The notes under the pieces are model-generated. The model saw nothing but the letters and a program-made list of their open reading frames with translations. It searched no databases and was not told the origin of the DNA. Both the position numbers and the translations under genes were made by a program. From an uncultured Flavobacteriaceae bacterium (GTDB taxonomy: Bacteria; Bacteroidota; Bacteroidia; Flavobacteriales; Flavobacteriaceae), in assembly GCA_937136455.1 (NCBI GenBank), contig CAKZOO010000160.1, positions 50,771 through 114,770 on the forward strand: a DNA stretch of 64,000 bases, written 5' to 3'. Below, one piece after another: positions 6,919 to 14,022 of the stretch. The first letter of the stretch is position 1. Every line of letters starts with the position of its first letter.

Positions 6919-6931
6919 CAGCCGGAGGCTG
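6919..6931 (-). promoter_or_regulatory. Candidate vRNAP early promoter hairpin 3
   Basis: A 5-bp stem CAGCC/GGCTG closes a GGA loop on the plus strand; the minus strand continues TCTTGG. With the loop centre (6925) as -11, +1 is a G at 6914. Shares the GCCTCCGGC core with the sites at 4237 and 5032. Immediately upstream lie four copies of GTGTAAT. Confidence 0.75.
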
Positions 6932-6932
6932 A

Positions 6933-6974
6933 GTGTAATGATGTGTAATGGGGGGTAGGTGTAATCTGTGTAAT
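6933..6974. repeat. Four GTGTAAT repeats upstream of early promoter 3
   Basis: GTGTAAT occurs at 6933-6939, 6943-6949, 6959-6965 and 6968-6974 in the same orientation, with related GTGTAG twice near 7001 and 7013. The repeats abut the upstream side of promoter hairpin 3 and merge into long G and C runs to about 7032. They could be binding sites for a regulator or replication protein, or part of a DNA-end or origin region. Confidence 0.6.
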
Positions 6975-7168
6975 TGGAGGTAGGGGGGGTGGGTCGCCAT
7001 GTGTAGCTCCCAGTGTAGAAACCCCCCCACCCTCGACAGTATAACCTAAAATCTACACTGCAAAATTAAATAAAATTTTATATATGAAAAAATCGGGACA
7101 TGGTTTTTTCTGAACTTCAGGAGAACTCATGCCTAAAACCTGCAACTAATCTACCAGTTCTCAATAGA
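6975..7168. other. Non-coding G/C-run and AT-rich stretch
   Basis: No convincing gene. It contains G runs near 6981-6993, a facing C run near 7021-7032 that can pair with them, then an AT-rich stretch (7060-7090). Strand-asymmetric G runs could form quadruplex-like structures. Together with the GTGTAAT copies this is the most unusual non-coding DNA in the early region. Confidence 0.5.
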
Positions 7169-7303
7169 TTAGTGTTCTGTAAAAATATCAGCAGCCCTTT
7201 TCTGAGCTTCAAGCTTACGATCATGGAGTTTTAACTCAAGCCAGGTTTTCTCACGCCATTCATAAATCTGTTCCAAAAGATCTTCTATGTTTGGTTTTTT
7301 CAT
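7169..7303 (-). CDS. Very small hypothetical protein (44 aa)
   Basis: Read directly: ATG at 7303 with GAGGAG 8-9 bases upstream, TAA at 7169-7171. The peptide is one long charged helix (MKKPNIEDLLEQIYEWREKT...). It lies downstream of the tRNA and is preceded by a GC-rich hairpin (7318-7333) that abuts the Shine-Dalgarno. Good start signals but no recognised family. Confidence 0.6.
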   Translation of the reverse strand: MKKPNIEDLLEQIYEWREKTWLELKLHDRKLEAQKRAADIFTEH

Positions 7304-7317
7304 TGGAATTGCTCCTC

Positions 7318-7333
7318 ACAAGCCGGGGCTTGT
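7318..7333 (-). promoter_or_regulatory. GC-rich hairpin at the start of the 44-aa gene
   Basis: ACAAGC/GCTTGT with a CGGG loop (minus CCCG), directly 5' of the GAGGAG site of the 44-aa gene and 27 bases past the tRNA end. It may be a processing site or a weak barrier. It resembles the early promoter hairpins but lacks the GGA loop and the TCTYG tail, so I do not call it a promoter. Confidence 0.35.
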
Positions 7334-7359
7334 TCGTCGATAAGCGTTGCGTAAGAAAA

Positions 7360-7444
7360 TGGTACGGGTAGTGGGACTCGAACCCACACGGCATAATGCC
7401 CAGAGATTTTAAGTCTCTTATGTCTACCATTCCATCATACCCGT
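7360..7444 (-). tRNA. tRNA-Leu(UAA)
   Basis: Full cloverleaf on the minus strand: acceptor ACGGGTA/TACCCGT, anticodon stem AGAGA/TCTCT with loop CTTAAAA (anticodon TAA), T arm GTGGGTTCGAGTCCCAC, extra variable arm as expected for a class II tRNA, discriminator A and an encoded CCA (7360-7362 on the plus strand TGG). It decodes UUA, a codon used heavily in the AT-rich late genes of this phage. Confidence 0.95.
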
Positions 7445-7467
7445 AGAAGAGTGTAAAGAATTCCACT

Positions 7468-7563
7468 GAAGGGCGAGGGGCAGTTTGGGCCGGTATGGTT
7501 AGTCTCGTTAGTGGTAACGGATTTCACCCTGGCTTGCCCCCAACGACCCGCAGGCCGCCCTTC
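7468..7563 (-). ncRNA. Candidate structured RNA A next to the tRNA
   Basis: A GC-rich 96-base block with no reading frame. An 8-bp terminal stem (7468-7475 with 7556-7563), a 6-bp stem (7477-7482 with 7535-7540), a 5-bp stem with one G-U (7489-7493 with 7529-7533), and a 5-bp hairpin with loop GTGG (7506-7510 with 7515-7519) nest within it. Strand is assigned by co-orientation with the tRNA 23 bases downstream; the structure itself fits either strand. It is not a tRNA (no T loop). Function unknown. Confidence 0.5.
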
Positions 7564-7645
7564 GTAGTACTTATTTTGAACTGAGGCTGTCAATCCCCAT
7601 ATTTTTGCACAATGGTATGTTCATAATTGCACAGTGTTAAAAAGA

Positions 7646-8068
7646 TCACATTAATAAAGGATACAGAATAAGTTTTCCTGGTTTTTCCCCATCATCTAAA
7701 ATGAGTCTATCCTTCGGTAAATAATATGGTGTTTCCATGGTTTGAAGTGTAATTTTTTCACGAGGATCTTCTTGACCACCAGTTACAACTTCCATTTTAA
7801 ATCTATAATTATTAAACGTTATTCCAAGATAAACATCATCACTGCATTTTTCTTTGGAGTTCCAATATTCAAAAATTAAAATTCCATTACCATACTCTAA
7901 GATCTCTGATTGATTTGGTTCACGAATTCCCCAGCGATCATCATTTGCTGGATGGTGACATCCTGACCCTGCATACGAATATGCGTAGTTAATTTCTTCA
8001 CTTATAATTGTTTCAGCTTGTGCAGGGATGCACAGAACAAGAAGGAGAATAATTATTCTGTGCATCAT
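7646..8068 (-). CDS. Secreted small protein with signal peptide (140 aa)
   Basis: N-terminus MMHRIIILLLVLCIPAQAETI is a textbook signal peptide with an AQA cleavage site. The mature part has two cysteines (SGCHH, KEKCS) that may form a disulphide, consistent with a periplasmic location. Transcribed just after the DUF4406 gene. No family recognised. Codon use is AT-rich, like the late genes. Confidence 0.75.
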   Translation of the reverse strand: MMHRIIILLLVLCIPAQAETIISEEINYAYSYAGSGCHHPANDDRWGIREPNQSEILEYGNGILIFEYWNSKEKCSDDVYLGITFNNYRFKMEVVTGGQEDPREKITLQTMETPYYLPKDRLILDDGEKPGKLILYPLLM

Positions 8069-8077
8069 TGTATCCCT

Positions 8078-8413
8078 TTACTGATAGTGAATATTAAGAT
8101 TAAGAGCTACTGCCAAAGCATGTTCAGTATTTGCTCCTTTAGATTGTCCCCAACCTTTTAACATGTAGATATCTGTTGCCCAATCACAGATCCATTCAAG
8201 ATCTTTTTTAAGACATACACGATAAGCATCTGAATTTGATAGTTTTCCTTCTTGAACCAAAAGAGAAGCTTCTTGGTCAATTGGATTAAAGATATTTGAA
8301 AAAGGAATATTCCAGTTTTGAGTAACGATACTAAAACCTTTCTCAAACTCAGGACGGTTATAGTCTTTAATTCCAGTCATAGGACCAGCAATATAGAAAA
8401 AACGATCAGACAT
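8078..8413 (-). CDS. DUF4406-like protein (nucleoside deoxyribosyltransferase-like fold), 111 aa
   Basis: The N-terminus reads YIAGPMTGIKDYNRPEFE, the hallmark of the DUF4406 family, which is related to nucleoside 2-deoxyribosyltransferases; the C-terminal GWGQSKGANTEHALA also matches. Such proteins are common in phages and are presumed to act on nucleosides or nucleotides, but the reaction is unproven. It is the first gene of the leftward unit, after a candidate sigma-70 promoter at 8438-8465. Confidence 0.8.
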   Translation of the reverse strand: MSDRFFYIAGPMTGIKDYNRPEFEKGFSIVTQNWNIPFSNIFNPIDQEASLLVQEGKLSNSDAYRVCLKKDLEWICDWATDIYMLKGWGQSKGANTEHALAVALNLNIHYQ

Positions 8414-8437
8414 TTTTCTTTCCTTTGTTTATGAACA

Positions 8438-8465
8438 ATTCTATTAATGAAGTAAGAACCATCAA
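8438..8465 (-). promoter_or_regulatory. Candidate host-type promoter for the leftward 8413 unit
   Basis: On the minus strand TTGATG (8465-8460) and TAGAAT (8443-8438) are separated by 16 bases, upstream of the DUF4406 gene. No GGA-loop hairpin is present here, so this unit may use host RNA polymerase. Based on consensus matching by eye only. Confidence 0.35.
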
Positions 8466-8487
8466 AAAGAAAGAGTGAGATGTAGTT

Positions 8488-8688
8488 ATGTTAGACTTTT
8501 TGGAGTTGATTGGAATTAATTTTGATGGGGCTGATCGTACTATTTCTGTTAAATTGCATAGATTATTTTTTAAAAATCATAAACCCCAATCATTATGTGC
8601 TTTTATGGTGCATAAAAAATGGAAAAAATGTGTTAGAATTATAGGAATAAAACACTGTCTTAGGTCATATGACAGATACTATAAATAA
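8488..8688 (+). CDS. Possible small plus-strand gene (66 aa)
   Basis: A 66-codon frame (MLDFLELIGINFDGADRTIS...) with a basic second half lies in the AT-rich gap between the leftward early unit and the rightward late block. The Shine-Dalgarno is weak (GAGTGAGATG). Nothing identifies it; it may be chance coding in non-coding DNA. Confidence 0.3.
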   Translation: MLDFLELIGINFDGADRTISVKLHRLFFKNHKPQSLCAFMVHKKWKKCVRIIGIKHCLRSYDRYYK

Positions 8689-8730
8689 CCTATAAACTAA
8701 AAATAAAAAAGTGCTACGCTTTGTTCTGAA

Positions 8731-8757
8731 TTGACTTCAAGAAGTAAATTTTATAAA
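8731..8757 (+). promoter_or_regulatory. Candidate host-type promoter for the late block
   Basis: TTGACT (8731-8736) and TATAAA (8752-8757), 15 bases apart, sit about 40 bases before the tail-fibre ATG at 8796. In N4, late genes are transcribed by host sigma-70 polymerase, so a host-like promoter is expected here. Spacing is two bases short of ideal. Confidence 0.4.
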
Positions 8758-8795
8758 TGATATTTATGTTTTTCTATATCTAAGGATATTATATT

Positions 8796-10163
8796 ATGCC
8801 AACAGCGACAATTACAGGTCCAGTATATGGTGTATCTCAAACATTTGATTTTATCTCAATGTCAATTGTATTTGAGTTATCACATTGGGATAGTATTGAT
8901 GATGTAGGATTGATTGCATCTGGTCCTATTATTGTACCTGTAGATGAGAATGGACAATTTTCTGTTGATTTGGTTTTAAATAGTGCAGGATCACAAGTAA
9001 CCAATTATCAATGTTTTCTCCAGTATCGTCGAACTGATGGTACAGAATGGATTCGAGAACCAATTGGTGTATTTTCTTTAAGTGCAGAAGGTACATATCA
9101 ACTTTCAGATTTAACAATTATTTCAGTTGAAGGTGTTTCATCTTCTTTAGATGTATATACTCAAATTCTGTCAGTTTTAGATTCAGTTAATTCAGGAATC
9201 TCTACAACAAATGCTAATGTAACATCTTCAAATGCTATTTTATCTGATGCTAATCAAGTATTAACTGATACAAATACTGTGTATCAAAATTTACAATCTT
9301 ATGGTTCTACTTTTCTTAAATTTAAAAATGATTGGGTAACAAGCACTGCATATATAGTAAATGATGTTATTATTTATGAAGATTTTTTATATATTTGTTT
9401 AGTAGATCATACTTCTGATGTATTTAGCACAGATCTTACTGCAAGTAATTGGGAATTATTTTCATCAGTTAGTGGTTTAACAAAAGGAACAGAACCTTCT
9501 TTAACTTATGCAAGTATGCTTTGGTACGATACGGCAAATAACATTTTAAAGATGAGATCTGAAGCTAATGACGCTTGGGCTGATATTGGTACATTCGATC
9601 AAGTTAACAACACATTTACGGCGGCGTTGGTCGAAGTGCTGAACGAAAACGACTTCGCAACCGACAGCGAAACACAGCCCCCATCGCAGCAATCGGTAAC
9701 GGCCTACGGTGACGCCCGATGGCTGGCGAATGAAAGCGCGGTGACCAGCTTGATCGGGTCTGAATCTGTGACGTTCACCGGCATCCCCTCATGGGCGCGG
9801 CAAGTGGAGTTGGTGATTAAACGAGCTAGCGCGACAACAGGTATTGATTTTCTAGTGCAAGTACAGGTTGGCGGCTCGGATGTGACGACTGGGTATTACA
9901 GTCAATCGGCCAGCAACAGCGCTTCCAACGGCCTGACGACAGGCATGGTGATCGAGGCATCTTCCACCGCTTCTCTGGATACTTCTGGCGTGATGACGTT
10001 TTTCAAAGAGCCGGGAACGAATACGTGGGTATCCTGTCACGCAATTGGCTTTGCGGCTGGCGGTGGTGATGTAGACGCGGGCGGCGTGGTTGATGGCCTG
10101 ACCCTTATCGCAAGTGGTACTACATTTGATAACGGCAGCGCTTTCATACGGTGGCGCAGATGA
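8796..10163 (+). CDS. Tail fibre/appendage protein with grafted C-terminus (455 aa)
   Basis: The N-terminal ~110 residues look like a beta-sandwich attachment domain. A helical linker rich in Ser/Thr/Asn follows, and at about 178-223 there is a carbohydrate-binding-like repeat (WVTSTAYIVNDVIIYEDFLYICL... with a final WELF) as in CBM5/12-type chitin-binding modules. From about residue 273 base composition changes abruptly from AT-rich to GC-rich, and the remaining ~180 residues (glycine/serine-rich beta structure) look recently acquired. Likely the receptor-binding appendage; N4 gp66 has a comparable role, but sequence equivalence is not shown. It overlaps the next gene by 13 bases. Confidence 0.75.
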   Translation: MPTATITGPVYGVSQTFDFISMSIVFELSHWDSIDDVGLIASGPIIVPVDENGQFSVDLVLNSAGSQVTNYQCFLQYRRTDGTEWIREPIGVFSLSAEGTYQLSDLTIISVEGVSSSLDVYTQILSVLDSVNSGISTTNANVTSSNAILSDANQVLTDTNTVYQNLQSYGSTFLKFKNDWVTSTAYIVNDVIIYEDFLYICLVDHTSDVFSTDLTASNWELFSSVSGLTKGTEPSLTYASMLWYDTANNILKMRSEANDAWADIGTFDQVNNTFTAALVEVLNENDFATDSETQPPSQQSVTAYGDARWLANESAVTSLIGSESVTFTGIPSWARQVELVIKRASATTGIDFLVQVQVGGSDVTTGYYSQSASNSASNGLTTGMVIEASSTASLDTSGVMTFFKEPGTNTWVSCHAIGFAAGGGDVDAGGVVDGLTLIASGTTFDNGSAFIRWRR

Positions 10164-10515
10164 GCCGCAAAACGGTCAATGTCCTGACAGGGGCGGAAAC
10201 AATAGGGACGTATACGCGCGGCTTGGACCTTGCCGCACTAAAGGCTGAAAAGCTGGAGGCTCTACGCGCCCGCCGCATTCAAGCCCGTGATGGGGGTATC
10301 GTGGTTTCAGAGACACCAATCCCGACAGATAAAGAAACACGGACTGTGCTGACAGCGGCTCGGTTGAAGACCGTGACTGACACACCGTTTTCCGTTCCCG
10401 ATTGGAAAGTATCCAACGGGGTCTTTGCGACACTTACCGAAGCGCAGATCATTGCCATATCGGATGCGGTCGCGGCCCATGTGCAGGCGTGCTTTACCCG
10501 CGAACGGGTTCTTAC
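9615..10515 (+). other. GC-rich imported segment spanning the fibre tip and adjacent gene
   Basis: Between about 9615 and 10515 codon third positions shift from A/T to G/C (CTG, GCG, CGC replace TTA, GCT, CGT) and then shift back. The segment covers the C-terminal third of the fibre gene and most of the DUF4376-like gene, whose last ~27 codons are native AT-rich. This is the expected pattern for recombination replacing a receptor-binding tip and its partner. Confidence 0.75.
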
Positions 10516-10585
10516 TGATTTAATTAATGCAGCAAATACTGAAATAGATTTAGCAGCTATTAATATTAATACAGGATGGCCATAA
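10151..10585 (+). CDS. DUF4376-like tail-fibre-associated protein (144 aa)
   Basis: The central part (LEALRARRIQARDGGIVV, then a beta strand region, then a helical C-terminus ending LAAININTGWP) matches the DUF4376 style of small proteins found next to phage tail fibres, thought to act in fibre assembly or attachment. The start overlaps the fibre gene; an ATG at 10160 (MSRKT) is an alternative. Mosaic: GC-rich body, AT-rich last 25 codons. Confidence 0.65.
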   Translation: MAQMSRKTVNVLTGAETIGTYTRGLDLAALKAEKLEALRARRIQARDGGIVVSETPIPTDKETRTVLTAARLKTVTDTPFSVPDWKVSNGVFATLTEAQIIAISDAVAAHVQACFTRERVLTDLINAANTEIDLAAININTGWP

Positions 10586-10673
10586 CTAAACTAAGTTAAA
10601 GTATTGAATTTTTATTGTAATGAATTTAGAGACTATATTTAATATATAATCTAATTACTTTTAGGAAAGTCTT

Positions 10674-11363
10674 ATGCTTACATTACAAGAAGTTCAGGAT
10701 TCATTACCTGCTGGACAAAAGACTCAAATCAATCAACAAATGGTTAATCAACTAAATAACTTGTCTAAAGATCCTGAAGAAGCAAAACATATTCGAGAAA
10801 ATTTTATTACTTTTACTCAAATTCTTTCAGAAGGAAGATTTAAGTTAGGTGATTATGTTCGTGCAGTTATGTATGTTTCTCATAAAGTAATGGGTAAATC
10901 TAATTTAGATTCATATAAAGCTACTTTTCCTGATCGCTATACTCATATGATCAGTGAAGGTAGAAGTAGTAAAGATATTGCATCTTATGTTGCTGCATAT
11001 AACAAAGGTAAACTTGTTAATTTAGTTTATGAAAGATCTATGATTCCTACATGGGTATTGAATCAAGATGTATTTCAATCAGCTATTAATACTCAATATG
11101 AAATAATGCAGAATCCTACTGTATCTGATAAAGTTCGAGTTGAAGCTGCAAACTCTCTTCTTACTCATTTGAAAAAACCAGAAAATAATAAAGCAGAGCT
11201 TAAAGTAGAAGTTGCTATGAATGATGGTATGAAAGCACTGGAACAGCGTCTTGGTGAAATGGCTGAAATGCAATTAAATACTATTGAAGGTAAAGCAATG
11301 TCTGTAGAAGATGTAGCGGCTTTACCTTTAAATGTTCCAGAAGCGGAAATTATTGATGAGTAA
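10674..11363 (+). CDS. Putative small terminase subunit (N4 gp69-like, 229 aa)
   Basis: A helical protein immediately before and overlapping the large terminase start (ATGAGTAA). Position and size match the gene paired with the terminase of N4-like phages. The mid-region (VMGKSNLDSYKATFPDRYTHMI) resembles small-terminase helix-turn-helix regions of such phages, and the C-terminal third is a coiled-coil-like helix followed by an acidic tail. TTTAGGAAAG precedes the ATG. Function is inferred mostly from context. Confidence 0.6.
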   Translation: MLTLQEVQDSLPAGQKTQINQQMVNQLNNLSKDPEEAKHIRENFITFTQILSEGRFKLGDYVRAVMYVSHKVMGKSNLDSYKATFPDRYTHMISEGRSSKDIASYVAAYNKGKLVNLVYERSMIPTWVLNQDVFQSAINTQYEIMQNPTVSDKVRVEAANSLLTHLKKPENNKAELKVEVAMNDGMKALEQRLGEMAEMQLNTIEGKAMSVEDVAALPLNVPEAEIIDE

Positions 11364-12969
11364 GTTTTTTGGAAATAAAACAGTAGATGATTATTTAAAT
11401 GAAGTAGATTTTGATTGGTTAAATAATGGTGGATATACTCCATCTAAATTTGCTTTAGAATTTATGAATTTTATTAAATTGTGTAATGATGGTCGAGGAG
11501 AAGATAATAAGACTCCGACTATGCACCTTGCTATGCTTGATAAACTACCAACCAAGAAAAAGAAAATTACTAATCTTTGTGCTCGTGGTACTGCAAAGAC
11601 AACATTGATGGCAGAATACTTAATACTCTATTTGGCAATGTTTAATAAAATTCCTGGTTTTGGTCATGTCCCAGGAATGCTGTATATTTCAGATTCTATG
11701 GATAACGGTGTAAAGTCCATGCGTGAATCTGTTAAATCACGATACTATAGTTCTGAGTTTTTACAGCATTGGCTGCCAGAATCAAATGTTAGATTTACTG
11801 AAAATTACATGGAATTCTTTAATAGTTCTGGTGGTAGATTTGGTGTAAAAATGTTTGGGGCCAAATCAGGTATTCGAGGAACTAAAATCTTTAACCGTCG
11901 TCCTGTTCTTGCAGTTATGGATGACTTGATATCTGATGCTGATGCTAAATCACCTACTGCAATGGAAGCAATTAATGACACAGTTTATTCTGGTGTTCAG
12001 TATGCTCTCGACCCTACACGACATAAAATGATCTTAAATGGAACACCATTCAACAAAGAAGATATTGTATATCAAGCTATTGAATCTGGTGCATGGGAAG
12101 TTAACGTTTGGCCTGTCTGTAAAGAATTTCCTTGTGATGAAGCTGAATTTTCTGGAGCTTGGGAAGACAGATTTACATATGAATATGTAAAAGAAATGTA
12201 TGATTCTGCGGTAATGGAAGGCAAAGAAAAATCATTTCGTCAAGAACTTATGCTTAGAATTACTTCTGATGAATCTCGATTGATTCAAGAAAGTGAAATT
12301 GGTTGGAAGTCTCGTCAAGAAATTCTTCAGAAAAAACAAAACTACAATTTTTATATTACTACTGATTTTGCTACTTCATCAAAACAAACTGCTGATTATA
12401 CAGTAATTTCTGTTTGGGCTTATGATAAAGATGGAAACTGGATTTGGGTAGATGGTTTATGTGAACGACAACAAATGGGAAAAACAATTAATGATTTATT
12501 TACTTTTGCTCAAGAATATGAACCACAAGGAGTAGGTATTGAAGTTACAGGTCAACAAGGTGGTTTTATTCCTTGGATCCAATCTGAAATGGATCGAAGA
12601 GGAATTTACTTTAATTTAACTCATGATTCAAAAACAAACAAACCTGGAATTCGACCTATGACAGATAAATTGTCTAGGTTTAATCTTATCGTTCCATATT
12701 TCAAAGTTGGAAAAGTTCATTTTGCTTCTGAAATGCGTAAGACAAAAACTTTAGGTTTGTTTATGGAACAAATAAGTCTTGCTACTCGTGATGGTTTAAT
12801 GGGTAAAGATGATTGTTTAGATACAATTTCAATGTTAACAGTCATGAATCCATGGAAACCAAATCCAGAAATAATACAAGAAACACCACAGGTCTCGACT
12901 GGTGATACTATTTGGGGTATAGAAAATACTATGAATGAAGATTCTGGCTTAGATGCTTACGTCGTATAG
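11356..12969 (+). CDS. Terminase large subunit (N4 gp68-like, 537 aa)
   Basis: DNA-packaging motor. The ATPase domain shows a terminase-style Walker A (CARGTAKTTLMAEYL) and Walker B (VLAVMDDLISD). The nuclease domain shows Asp in YITTDFATSS and the late acidic cluster GKDDCLDTIS. I use the ATG at 11356, which overlaps the upstream stop, rather than an in-frame codon at 11332. Length matches N4-like large terminases. Confidence 0.92.
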   Translation: MSKFFGNKTVDDYLNEVDFDWLNNGGYTPSKFALEFMNFIKLCNDGRGEDNKTPTMHLAMLDKLPTKKKKITNLCARGTAKTTLMAEYLILYLAMFNKIPGFGHVPGMLYISDSMDNGVKSMRESVKSRYYSSEFLQHWLPESNVRFTENYMEFFNSSGGRFGVKMFGAKSGIRGTKIFNRRPVLAVMDDLISDADAKSPTAMEAINDTVYSGVQYALDPTRHKMILNGTPFNKEDIVYQAIESGAWEVNVWPVCKEFPCDEAEFSGAWEDRFTYEYVKEMYDSAVMEGKEKSFRQELMLRITSDESRLIQESEIGWKSRQEILQKKQNYNFYITTDFATSSKQTADYTVISVWAYDKDGNWIWVDGLCERQQMGKTINDLFTFAQEYEPQGVGIEVTGQQGGFIPWIQSEMDRRGIYFNLTHDSKTNKPGIRPMTDKLSRFNLIVPYFKVGKVHFASEMRKTKTLGLFMEQISLATRDGLMGKDDCLDTISMLTVMNPWKPNPEIIQETPQVSTGDTIWGIENTMNEDSGLDAYVV

Positions 12970-12979
12970 GAATATAATC

Positions 12980-13648
12980 ATGTTATTTACAGATTTTTTG
13001 AAAAAACTAGCATATGGTCAGCTTAAAAATACAAGTGCTATTTCTGATCAAGATCTAGGTACAGTTGATTCAGATCATGAAAATCAATTGTTAGAATTAA
13101 CTAATCAAGGTCTTATTGATATAACAACAAAAATGAAGTTATTAGAATCTACTTTTGCATTAACTTTTGTAGATGATCAAAACATTTATACTTTAACAGA
13201 AAACTTTGATTCTGCTTTTACAGATTATGTTCGATTACTTTCTGTACATGGTGTTTATAAAGATCTGGATATAATTCCAGAAAATGAAAAAACTTTTATT
13301 CCTAAAACTAATTCACAAATTACAATGCCATCGTGGACTTCGGTACGTTTTACAGATCAGTTCATGAAAGATTATGCTCCAGCAGTAGATCTTAAATTTC
13401 AAACAAAACATCCAAAGATAGACCTCAATGGGACTATAAATTTACCACCTCATTTGTATGAAGCTCTGGCTTTATACGTCTCAGGGTTGTATTTGTCTCA
13501 TATGGGTAGTGAAGAGCACACTACAAAAGGTGATTCATATTATGGATTGTATTTGAAAATGATGGGCGATGATGTCGATGAAAATAAATCTCAAACTTCT
13601 GAGGTTTTAGATGAAGACACGCGCTTTCAAGATAGAGGGTTTGTATGA
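12980..13648 (+). CDS. Head-tail connector/tail protein (N4 gp67-like, 222 aa)
   Basis: Start at 12980 with TAGGAATATAATC upstream; an earlier in-frame ATG at 12953 overlaps the terminase and has no ribosome site. A late segment (LPPHLYEALALYVSGLYLSHMG) is typical of phage head-tail adaptor proteins. Gene order directly after the terminase matches N4 gp67. It overlaps the next start (ATGATGA). Confidence 0.65.
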   Translation: MLFTDFLKKLAYGQLKNTSAISDQDLGTVDSDHENQLLELTNQGLIDITTKMKLLESTFALTFVDDQNIYTLTENFDSAFTDYVRLLSVHGVYKDLDIIPENEKTFIPKTNSQITMPSWTSVRFTDQFMKDYAPAVDLKFQTKHPKIDLNGTINLPPHLYEALALYVSGLYLSHMGSEEHTTKGDSYYGLYLKMMGDDVDENKSQTSEVLDEDTRFQDRGFV

Positions 13649-14022
13649 TGAGTGAAAAAGATCCTAACCTCATTATAGAAGTTTTTAATCAACGTGCTGG
13701 GATTCTAACTTTTTTTGGAATGCTTGGTGGGTCAGTAAGGGCTGCTGTATTAAAAACAGGATGGAAAGAAGGACTTCGTGTCGTCTTTGTAGGAGGTGCT
13801 GTTGCATTTGGTGTAGGAGTTCTTGGACCTGTATTAATGAAACCATGGATCGGAGATTTACCTGATGAAATGGCTGGAGCACTGGGTACTTTAACGGCTG
13901 CTTCTTTTTTAATTGGTCTTGTAGCTGTAACGTTAGTTGAACGTTTTATTTCTGGAGAAACTAATAAACCAAAACGAGATAATTATCTTCTTAAAAAAGA
14001 GGAAATGCAAAATGATAAATAA
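13645..14022 (+). CDS. Putative holin (125 aa)
   Basis: Three hydrophobic segments (about residues 18-35, 44-65 and 80-105: LRVVFVGGAVAFGVGVLGPV, then MAGALGTLTAASFLIGLVAV) and a highly charged C-terminus (NKPKRDNYLLKKEEMQNDK), the usual holin layout. It begins the lysis cassette and is followed by an amidase and spanins. Confidence 0.7.
   Translation: MMSEKDPNLIIEVFNQRAGILTFFGMLGGSVRAAVLKTGWKEGLRVVFVGGAVAFGVGVLGPVLMKPWIGDLPDEMAGALGTLTAASFLIGLVAVTLVERFISGETNKPKRDNYLLKKEEMQNDK

Noticed and set aside
6740..7030. Histidine- and proline-rich minus-strand frame through the G/C runs
   Set aside because: It runs through promoter hairpin 3, the repeats and the G/C runs and owes its composition to them.
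7318..7333. Fourth vRNAP promoter
   Set aside because: The hairpin has a GC-rich stem but no GGA loop and no TCTYG, and it lies too close to the ribosome site of the 44-aa gene.
7487..7563. HDV-like ribozyme in structured RNA A
   Set aside because: The plus strand starts GGCCGGTATGGTTAG, reminiscent of HDV, but no 3' strand to complete its second helix exists and the P4/catalytic C region cannot be placed.
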